From Bombyx mori (lineage: Eukaryota > Arthropoda > Insecta > Lepidoptera > Bombycidae), in the NCBI RefSeq assembly GCF_030269925.1, contig NC_085120.1, forward strand, positions 10,257,501 through 10,321,500: a stretch of 64,000 nt of DNA. Direction: 5' to 3'. A program made the position numbers and the translations under genes. Below are positions 55,606 to 64,000 of this stretch, piece after piece. Position 1 is the first letter of the stretch, and every line of letters begins with the position of its first letter. The notes under the pieces are model-generated. The model searched no databases. It was not told the origin of the DNA and worked only from the letters and a program-made list of their open reading frames with translations.

Positions 55606-55797
55606 TTTTTTTCGTACCTATGCTGATAGCTTTGAGAGCCTATTTCAGCTTCGCCCTGACGTGTAGGTGAGCTCACTGGGCTAAAACCGGAGTGATGCTA
55701 ACACTGGCTCTAGCAAGAGCAGTGCTTCGCAGAATCTACCACCGGATCGGAAACGCGACCCACTGAGAAGATCCGGCGAGAAACCCAGTGAGCGCGG
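55606..55797 (-). repeat. Bm1-type SINE, short form
   Basis: T-run, GCTGATAGCTTTGAGAGCCT, GAATCTACCACCGGATCGGA and GAGAAACCCAGTGAGCGC. The minus ORF 55681-55872 is a reading of it. Confidence 0.85.
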
Positions 55798-57006
55798 CCC
55801 CGATATTCGATTATTATTATTAACAACATCATACAATGTGTTTATGTTGCAATATCGGATCAGCGGATCCATAGTAGTATATTGTCGTAAATTTTTAAAT
55901 AAATGAAATTATTCACCACATATAAAACAAAACACCTTGAGGTTATTAACATATAAATATTCTAGTGTATGTGTAGGAAGGGAGCATCGTACCCTAATAT
56001 TGATTGAAAGCCATAGTAAGGGCGTTTCCACACGTCTACAGGCCTTACGATTTTTAATTATCTAGTTTTAATAAAATATGTGCACATGCTAATAATAAGC
56101 GAGAAAATAATATTTATGACCCAATTTTTTTGGTAAAATTAAATAGATATATCTGCGTTTTATGATGGTAGGAAATGTCGCGGAGCCGGGGTTATAATAC
56201 AGTTTTACTATTTCGGAATTGTGCAGTATAAACTTAATACCAGGTGTGCTATGAGCGCTTTCATCCATCTAAGTTATAAAGTATAAAAAAAAACATAATA
56301 TTTTTTTTACAAGTAATAACTTAAGCCGTTTTGTCAAACGTCAATCGAAGCGAATCCGATTTGAAAATGGCTTTATTTTCCGAATCGTATTTATAGAAAA
56401 GTTTGAAACCGTTGAACTTTCTAAACTTTGAGTTCCATCCGCAAACATTCGTAAATACACCGGAGCTGCACGGAATCGTTTGAGCCCTAATAATTCTGAA
56501 TAGCTAGGGTTGACAGACAAATAATACGAAAAAAAATCAATCATATTAAATTAGTACTAACTAGATTATTGATAACTTCTTACTCTACTATATAACTCCT
56601 CTTACATTGGTAGATGATAGAAAAAACATTGTTATATGTATAATGCAAATAAAAAATTCCTTCTTGTATTCCGCATCTTCTTTAAAATATGTTATTTATC
56701 TTAAGTGCATGACCTTATTATATTCTTACTGCCCATAAATAAACAAATTAAATTTTGGAGAATATTTACAAAACTTAAAAAGCTCTAAGCTACGATTCCT
56801 TGCACTATAGGAACCAGAGACTGATATACATATGTATAAACTAATATATAAAATTTAAAAACATTAAATACGCCAAAGCACAGAGCAAACTAATCTGCAG
56901 TCACACGGATGTTGCCAGAGGTTAGAGTAAAACCCACGATCCTCAACCCAGCAGTTTGAACCCAGCAGTATCTACTGCCCCACCGTGCCCTAATAAACAC
57001 TACTAA
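55798..57006. other. non-coding; BMC1 tail scrap at 56222-56294
   Basis: AAACTTAATACCAGGTGTGC, ATGAGCGCTTTCATCCATCT and an A-run suggest a degraded BMC1 tail. No gene. Confidence 0.4.
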
Positions 57007-57078
57007 ACACTAAAATACTACCCTTTTATTTGTCACATAAATTGTTATGTGACAAATAAAAGGGTAGTATTTTAGTGT
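57007..57078. repeat. perfect 34-bp inverted repeat with 4-nt loop
   Basis: Left arm 57007-57040 (ACACTAAAATACTACCCTTT onward), loop ATTG 57041-57044, right arm 57045-57078, its exact reverse complement. Transcribed from either strand it would give a 34-bp perfect hairpin. Confidence 0.95.
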
Positions 57079-57767
57079 ATATTGATACTGTAATTTCAAA
57101 AGCCATGTTTGTACGTAAATCAAAGTAATATCACGTTTTGAGAAGGCACTCTCTGAATGATTTAAATCTAGATACGTGGCAACCCTAAACTATAGTCACA
57201 CCCACATACATAAATTTCGTTAATGTACACATTTTATCTTTGTATTCGTGTTTCCTTCTGTCTAAAATTAACGTAGGGCACAATAGGGTGTGGGCATACT
57301 AACCATTTTTTTGTCCGTTAACTCTATAACAAAATTGTCGCAAAAGTAAAACTTTACTTTCAAATTACACTGCTGAGCTATTAAAAAAAAATGTATTCGG
57401 TGTAATGTTCAAATAATTCTATGTAACAGAAAATGGAACGGATAAAAAAAGGGTTTATGTTGGACTAACAAGTCAAAAAAATCAAGACGTGTGTGTGTGA
57501 ACGCTGCCTTAATGTTTATCGCAAACCAGGATTGAAAAATGACTTCATTCTTGGCTGAGAACTCTCGACTTGATATGTTACTTCATAAAACGCACAGGGA
57601 GTGAATTATCTTGTAAGCTGTTTATCACTGTATGTGAGTTATGACTTTTGTTGAGAAACTCAACAAATCTTCATATTCAAATCACATAACATTTTTGTTA
57701 TGTACATAAATATAACTTAATATAATAAAGTTTAACTATCTTTACATCAAAGGGAGCTTCATGATTA
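57079..57767. other. non-coding, no gene seen
   Basis: Unique AT-rich sequence. Confidence 0.4.
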
Positions 57768-58074
57768 TCTTATACCTTTAAACGAGCCATTCTTGTATAT
57801 TAATATATACACCTATATAATCTGAATCTCGGAAACGGCTCCAACGATTTTGATAAAATTTAGTATACAGGGGATTTCGGGGGCGATAAATCGATCAAGC
57901 TACGATTTATTTTCAGAAAATGTTGTTTTATTCGTGTTTTCAATAATCAACTTTATTACTCTTCCCGACATCTATTGGCGAATAATAATACTATTTTTCT
58001 TAATTGCTAACCGCTTTAAAGATACAAGATGGCGTTATCAAAAAAAAAACGAGCATAGCTCGGTCATAATCTAG
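57768..58074 (+). mobile_element. non-autonomous Helitron, fifth family, copy 2
   Basis: TCTTATACCTTTAAACGAGC to GGTCATAATCTAG with a GAGC-ATA-GCTC hairpin just before the end, A on the left and T on the right. The 74-aa plus ORF is a reading of it. Confidence 0.85.
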
Positions 58075-58817
58075 TTAATACATAAATAGAAACATGAACA
58101 AAAACGAAAAATAAAAAAATAAAACTGGTTATTAGTTAAATAACAAAAGCGTTCTATATAAATTAATTCAGGGTTTTAATTCACGCACAATAGATCGCGG
58201 CGGTAACACAATCGGCCAACGTTTCACCGGCGCATGGCAACAGCATTCGTTACAAAGTACAACAATTGAATAATAATAATGAAGAGACGAAATTAATAAT
58301 GTGAAAGCAAAGCGCGTGCCGTATGTTTAATACAGCACTTTACGGCTTATAGAGGGGAAATGTCGACAGCTGCGTGTGAAACGTACATCTGCCATCCCTA
58401 ACTCACTCGCACAAGTTCATTATACGTGGCTACGCGGCCGGTCACGCACACTGATGTGAAGGTGTGTACGCCGGCGCACGCACACAGATGCGCTCAGCAC
58501 GCTACAGGGTGTTGCCCGTTGCGAGCCATCGCCTCGTTCAGGGCTGAACGCCCGAAAACATTTTGTTTTTACTTGTTGAATGTTTTTGATGGATGAACGC
58601 GAATGATTGATTGAGTGTTCTTTTACAGTGCCGTGTACGATTGTAATAGATTTTGGCCCGCACAAAGAACGGTTTATAACGCGGCGGCTCTTTAACTCCA
58701 TTATGTTCGTATCGATGCGTGTTTTTGTGAAAAAAATACTAAAAATTCATTAACGTTTTAGAGGAAAATAATGAATATCGGAGCAGAATTCATCCATCGA
58801 CAGTGCGTTTCCAGTGA
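58075..58817. other. non-coding; GC-richer block 58380-58700
   Basis: The block contains a 93-aa minus ORF starting with ATG at 58701 (MELKSRRVINRSLCGPKSIT) and ending RPRSHV. It has no recognised domain. A promoter or 5' exon is possible but unsupported. Confidence 0.35.
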
Positions 58818-59041
58818 TCTTTTTTGCCACGTACCATCCGGCTATGGAATGAGCTCCCCTCCACGGTGTTTCCCGAGCGCTATGACATGTCCTTCTTCAT
58901 ACGAGGCTTGTGGAGTGTATTAAGCGGTAGGCAGCGGCTTGGCTCTGCCCCTGGCATTGCTGAAGTCCATGGGCGACGGTAAACACTCGCCATCAGCTGG
59001 GCCGTATGCTCGTCTGCCTACAAGGGCATTAAAAGATTAAA
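58818..59041 (+). mobile_element. LINE 3' end (Jockey-like), best copy in window
   Basis: One frame ends with LWNELPSTVFPERYDMSF-like codons (interrupted) and FIRGLWSVL, followed by the 3' UTR AGCGGTAGGCAGCGGCTTGG, CATTGCTGAAGTCCATGGGC and GTCTGCCTACAAGGGCATTA. It is 5'-truncated and dead. Confidence 0.75.
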
Positions 59042-59435
59042 AAAATATGTATTCCGTTGTTGTCGTTTTAATCAACCGTTGTCGAATTAACGAGCAAGGC
59101 TTCAGTCAGACGTCACGATGGATATTGGCGACGGTATCGAATCCGACCTTTGTACACCGACAATTTACATAGTAACATCAGACTACCCTTGTTGCAATTT
59201 AATCAGTTAATGTATCGGGTAAAGGTTTTATTGTCTGCTGTATTTGATTCGGTGTGAAGCTCCAACAAGACTCGTGACTTCGGACGGTTTTATTCACAAC
59301 CAATTATCTCGTTATCAATGTTTAGCTAGTTTTAAAAATCCTCTTCAATCGTTGAGGGCATAGGCAAAGGCATAACAGTATTTTTGTGAATCGATCATAT
59401 CGATTCTTTGTAGTTATTAACAAATTTAATAAAGA
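59042..59435. other. non-coding, no gene seen
   Basis: Unique sequence with nothing recognised. Confidence 0.4.
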
Positions 59436-59752
59436 CTACCTGACCCGACAGACTTCGTAGTGCCTCAATCGATTAATAAATGACCTAAACTTTTCTATAA
59501 GATAAACTTAAAACAAAAAAAAGTAATCGGTCCGACGGGGGGGACACCCAAGGAAAAACAAAATTGTTATGTTATTATTTAATTCTGAGCATTTATCTAC
59601 CTTATATTTATCTACCTTTTTTCATATTTATCTACCTTTTAAGCCTTCTCTAGATTTCCACAAATAATTCAAGACCAAAATTAGCCAAATCGGTTCAGCC
59701 GTTCTCGAGTTTTAGCGAGACTAACGAACAGCAATTCATTTTTATATCTAGA
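59436..59752 (-). mobile_element. non-autonomous Helitron (family of 24667), expanded internally
   Basis: Minus-strand copy. The motif TATTTATCTACCTT occurs three times in a row (59588-59640) where the other copies have it once. The 3' terminus reads CTAC on the plus strand instead of CTAG. Confidence 0.8.
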
Positions 59753-60499
59753 CATAAGTAAAAATAAGAGTTTTTTTTTTCAAATTGTCAGTAACACAGC
59801 TAAAGACGTAATGTAATACATAAATAGATCTAAATAGTCAAGTGTCATTGATTATGGTAGAATTACGATCATCGGACGAACTGGCAATTAAAAGGTACCA
59901 GGTTTCAATGACGGTAAGATACCTACTTCTACCCTCAAAACAATAAGATCAGAACAGAATTGTACACAATGGCTTAGAGGAAACATTCACACACATATAT
60001 CGACAGAGGCAATCCGGTAAGTGGCATTGTCCAACTTTAGGGCCATTTCTTTATACAATTTTATTGGTTTTTTTTTGGGCTATAAAACTTCGTGGCAAAG
60101 GAATTCCATAGATTCCGTATTCCGGGATTCCGCTATATTGTACCGGGATTGCGAATTTTGTTTCTGTTGTGTGTGTGTGTGTGTCTTTTGTCGATTTCGG
60201 GTTTCACTTACGTAAGTGAATTAGCTTAAGGTATTATATGTAAGATATTTTTCTTTCTCAGCAGTATTAATCGCAAGGGATTTTTGTATTTATATTGTGC
60301 TTATAAGTAACTGATTTTATGGCTATTACTAAATAGATAGACACGCTAACTGCTCACCTGGTGTTAGGTCGTTATCGGAGGTCATAGATTATGCAAAAAC
60401 TCTTCACAACTGCTTCTTGAAAGGGACAGGCAAGATTTTGTGGAGATCACAACCGTTTCTGAGGCCAGGTTCGGGAAAGGCCTCCGGGCCACCAGTAAT
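59753..60499. other. non-coding; (GT)n and BMC1 scrap
   Basis: A (GT)n run is at about 60168-60183. An old minus-strand BMC1 piece may lie at 60350-60435 (CTCACCTGGTGTTAGGTCGT). Confidence 0.4.
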
Positions 60500-60608
60500 C
60501 TGGTATTGCTGAAGTCCATGGGCGACGTTGACCACTTACCGTGACTACCTATCAGGTGACTTATCAGGTGGGCCGTGTGCTCGTCTGCCTACAAGGGCAA
60601 TAAAAAAA
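60500..60608 (+). mobile_element. LINE 3' tail (family of 58818)
   Basis: GTATTGCTGAAGTCCATGGG, TATCAGGTGGGCCGTGTGCT and CTGCCTACAAGGGCAATAAA, with a short internal duplication of CTATCAGGTGACTTATCAGG. Confidence 0.8.
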
Positions 60609-60763
60609 GAAAAAAAGAATTATCCTTCAATCCTAAAAAAACCGTCACAGACGCAAAACTTAACTTAGGACTTTTTATAGTACTATACTTATATATAATA
60701 CTATACTTATACTTTTTTATAATAAAGTTTATAGCTTATAATGAGTATAACATCATTTATCGA

Positions 60764-61050
60764 GAGGTGAAAAGCTATTTGGTTTAAGCGCCATTTCCCT
60801 TAATACGTGACATTTATTTTTATAATTAAAAGTGCGTTTTATTTGCTATTAATTAGCATCAATAGTTCGATGTTTTCAATTGAACTTCAATTAAGTTTAC
60901 TCCATCCAAATATCTGAAGTTTTTTTTTGTTGTTATGATATTTTATCCGAATTTGAAACTTTAAATGGCTCTCCTGTAAACTTGCTAAAATTACGCTTAA
61001 ACCAAATAGTTTTATATATTATAGTAAAATAGAAAACTTTTCACCCCTCG
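60764..61050. mobile_element. MITE with 26-bp TIRs, copy 2 (inverted relative to copy 1)
   Basis: The left end is GAGGTGAAAAGCTATTTGGT then TTAAGC. The right end has GCTTAAACCAAATAG, then 24-25 extra bases, then CTTTTCACCCCTC. The interior AATGGCTCTCCTGTAAACTT is the reverse complement of copy 1. Confidence 0.75.
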
Positions 61051-61387
61051 GTATATAGATATTGATAAATAATAGTTTCAAGGTACGAGTATAATAAATG
61101 GATATTTTAGAGGGCGGGGGCGTCCATTAATCTTACACAGATCGATTACTAATTAAATTTAGACATTTTACAAAAACAAAAAAAATACCAAATTTTTAAT
61201 AAGAACTTTGGACGACCAATAAATATTATAATCCGCGAACATTACAGCCATGAATACACTTTCAAAGAGAAGTTTATTTTCTCTCATGCCCTTATGTTTG
61301 TTATCAGATAATCACTACTAATTTATTACTAACTACTTCTGTTTACGATAGATAACATGGTGCAGTGAAACTACATTCCGAATTTTA
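61051..61387. other. non-coding, no gene seen
   Basis: AT-rich sequence with nothing recognised. Confidence 0.4.
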
Positions 61388-61602
61388 CTGGTTACAGGAC
61401 GTCTTGTTACCGCACGGGTAGGTATCACCACCCTGCCTATTTCTACCGTGGAGCAGTAATGCGTTTCGGTTCGAAGAGTAGGGCAGCACTATAAAACTGA
61501 GACTTAGAACTCATTTCTTAAGGTGGGTGACCGCATTTATGTCGATGTGTTTCAATAACGACTTAACACTGTCAATCTAAGTAATAATAATAAAAAAAAT
61601 TA
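61388..61602 (+). repeat. BMC1-type copy, diverged
   Basis: From ACTGGTTACAGGACGTCTTG through ATTTCTACCGTGGAGCAGTA to an A-rich end, with several small deletions. Confidence 0.8.
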
Positions 61603-61693
61603 CATCTCTAAATGATGCACTTATTTTGTTTAATTATTAACCGACCTCAAAAAAAAAGAGGTTCTAAATTCGAACCGATTTTGATGCTCTTTT

Positions 61694-61842
61694 CGATGTT
61701 GCTAACACGAACCCTAGCAAGAGCCGTGCTTAGCAGAATCTACCACCGAATCGGAAACGCGACCCACTGAGAAGACGATTGCAGATGCTTGGGTTACCTA
61801 AAAGCACCGATAGTGGATCGGGAGGATCCAAGATGACGTGGG
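61694..61842 (-). repeat. Bm1-type SINE with internal deletion
   Basis: GATGTTGCTAACACGAACCC to CGACCCACTGAGAAGAC, then a jump to GCTTGGGTTACCTAAAAGCA and GGATCGGGAGGATCCAAGAT. Both parts occur in the long copy at 40863-41396. Confidence 0.8.
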
Positions 61843-61926
61843 CTAAATTTTATCAAGATCTGATCTGAGTGATTTTTTATTTCTCCTTAATAGTGCATGG
61901 TTCATTGAATTCGACTACATAAAAGA

Positions 61927-62579
61927 CTAGCCGTACTCGCCCGCTTCGCTGGGTATTTCAAATTAACATTATTATTTATTGTCATTATTATTAGGGAGGC
62001 CTACACTCATATAAATATTAGCCTATCCATTAAGTACATGTATTTTCTGCATGGATACCAAGTTTCAAGTCAATCGGATGCACGGTTCAGTAGTTATAAA
62101 GGAACATCCGTAAAAACCACTGTCTTTTTTTTTTAAAGGGATTTTATGACCTGGTAACTGAGACCTTTAAGTCATGTCTTATTTTAATTTATATTCATAT
62201 TTGTATGAAAAATGATATTATGGAGTGAAATGAAATGAAGATGATTAATTTGAGACATTAATCAACTGGGTTGAAATTAAATGAAATGAAATTGGATGAA
62301 ATATAATCTCAGTAAAATGGTGGTCATTTACTAAGATTTTTTTCAGTGGACTTTTTGGAACATCCCGAGAAGTTACGTCCAGCGGCTTTATTTTATTTTC
62401 CCACATTTGTGCACTTTCACAGATATCAAACAGTTAATAAACCACCATTATTACACATTTAAACCTGAAGAAACACTAAATAGACAAAATTAAACAAATC
62501 ACACAACTTCACTACTCGCGTTCCCTCCAAAAAGCCCTCAAAAAAAAAAAAAAACACTCTACTTATATATTAGTATAGA
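61927..62579 (-). mobile_element. non-autonomous Helitron, sixth family (653 bp)
   Basis: On the minus strand it starts TCTATACTAATATATAAGTA and ends with CCCAGCGAAGCGGGCGAGTA then CGGCTAG, flanked by A and T. The interior block around GATTTTATGACCTGGTAACT is shared with 11601-11790. Confidence 0.8.
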
Positions 62580-62948
62580 TTACCTCATTTCGTTTTGTCG
62601 GAGACGATTAAAATTTGTATTCACATGTTTCTTCGTAGTTCAGAAATATAATTTGCCTTCACGACAAACACCGGCTGCGTTTTCGGTGTAATTAACGTCA
62701 GCTTCTGAACTTCAATACAACGTTATAAAATAAGTTGTTCACGCAACGAAGACTGCTGTTGACAGTTCCACAGTTGGGAATAATTTTGTTATGTAACACT
62801 GTGAATACATTAAGCCTTATAACGTTACAACGACGCTTTTAAGCCCTAACGCGATATTAATGCTGTATCGTTAAATTTATTCTTATATAAGTGTTTGGTT
62901 CGCACAATATTAATGGCCCAAATATCTATGGCAAACCAGAGGGCCGCA
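62580..62948. other. non-coding, no gene seen
   Basis: Unique sequence with nothing recognised. Confidence 0.4.
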
Positions 62949-63351
62949 GAAATTCGACTATAATTAATTGGAATTGTAAGTTTGTACACTATTATGATTG
63001 TATTTTATACTTCTATAATCACAAATTTCGCCAAGACTACACTATAAAAAATATTAACAAATACAAACAATATTTAATCTATTCTCAATTTGACAACAGA
63101 CGTCAAGAACAAAAGTTTGACAATAAATAGTATGCATTATGCATGCGTGTGTGCGTCAAATACATGGTATGTAGTGTGTGTAATGTTTTATTTATCGATT
63201 TAATGTATCTTTTATGCATTATTTAAAAAAAATATTAACATTGTGCACTTCTCTATATTCTTTATAAGTGTGGAAAATTTCATACTACTCCGTCCGCGCA
63301 ATTTTCATAAAAAGGGATACAAAGTTTTTGCTTCGCGTATTAATATATAGA
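62949..63351 (-). mobile_element. Helitron (family of 25234), 3' end missing
   Basis: Over 95% similar by eye to 25254-25652, ending at ATATATAGA. The CTAG end is absent. The 79-aa plus ORF (62891-63130) is mostly a reading of it. Confidence 0.75.
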
Positions 63352-63897
63352 TTAGGACCATGACTAAGATGTTACTAGCGGACATTTATGAGATGTACAT
63401 GACAACCACCTATTATAATTTTACATCAAAATTATTTGTTTATTTTACAATCGCGATAGCCGAAGAAAATGCTGCATTACTATAGAGGCTATCTACGCTT
63501 CCTAGCGAAATTAAAAACATACTTCTCATAGTCACTAGGCATAGCTATCTGTAAAGCAGTTTCCCATTTAGGATAACAAAAACGCAAAATATCTTAAAAT
63601 GCTGTCACCCTTAACATTGTTAATGGCTTAACGAACAAAAATCTGTCCCTTTCTGACTTTGTCTAGAACTTGAACGTGAAACTCATACGAAAGCTCACCG
63701 AATCTTCACAATGTTACATTTTGACAATTTCGAATGTAATCTCTACAAAGTTTAGGAACCACTGTGCTCTAATAAAACCGCGTTATTACCATTCTAGACA
63801 ACGAAGCACTGAAATCTCTGGAACGCTGCACTGAAATTAAATGCGCCGTACAAATAACGTTACAACGTTTACCATTTAACTTGATTTAACTGATATT
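63352..63897. other. non-coding, no gene seen
   Basis: Unique sequence with nothing recognised. Confidence 0.4.
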
Positions 63898-64000
63898 ACT
63901 GGTGGTAGGACCTCTTATGAGTCCGCGCGGGTAGGTACCACCGCCCTGCCTATTTCTGCCGTGAAGCAGTAATGCGTTTCGGTCTGAAGGGTAGGGCAGC
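63898..64000 (+). repeat. BMC1-type copy, cut by window end
   Basis: From ACTGGTGGTAGGACCTCTTA to GGGTAGGGCAGC at the last base of the window. Confidence 0.85.

Overview
The window is 64 kb of AT-rich insect DNA, almost certainly from the silkworm Bombyx mori or a very close relative. The evidence is the repeat content. Many copies of two interspersed families that I recognise as Bombyx repeats (a Bm1-type SINE and a BMC1-type short retroposon) are scattered on both strands, together with lepidopteran Helitrons with TCTATATATA...CTAG ends. There is no operon structure, no bacterial gene and no long ORF. I found no convincing intact host protein-coding gene, tRNA or rRNA. The stretch reads as intergenic or large-intron DNA that has served as a landing site for mobile elements. 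Nearly all short ORFs lie inside repeats or look like chance.

Layout: 1-17.2 kb is mostly unique DNA with a solo LTR (3071-3454), LINE 3' ends (5.4-6.1 kb and 7.4-7.6 kb), several Bm1 and BMC1 copies, a fold-back element (10905-11125) and one unexplained 108-codon minus-strand ORF (13257-13583). The centrepiece is at 17285-21066. It is an LTR retroelement, apparently recent and read on the minus strand, with two apparently identical 315-bp LTRs and a 4-bp GTAC target duplication. It has lost nearly all of gag-pol. What remains is a possible gag start and an integrase C-terminus, followed by two structured tandem arrays: three exact-length 203-bp units, then about a dozen 59-bp GC-rich units. 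21-34 kb carries Helitrons, tRNA-derived SINE heads and more Bm1/BMC1 copies. 34-48 kb continues this pattern with RTE-like LINE ends and two long-TIR MITEs. 48-54 kb is the densest region: a full-length chimeric SINE, a MITE with matching TIRs, and two Helitron ends that bracket a short coding-like segment of unknown origin. 54-64 kb has further Bm1 and LINE tails, a perfect 34-bp inverted repeat at 57007-57078, four more Helitron copies and a BMC1 copy cut by the window end.

The best candidate for something undescribed is the pair of arrays inside the LTR element. Their units fold into hairpins whose stem changes stay pairable on the element's sense strand, through G-U wobbles, but would be mismatched on the other strand. 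This suggests a selected RNA structure in a non-autonomous element that has replaced its genes with hairpins. All alignments were done by eye. Family names come from recognition and have not been checked against a database.
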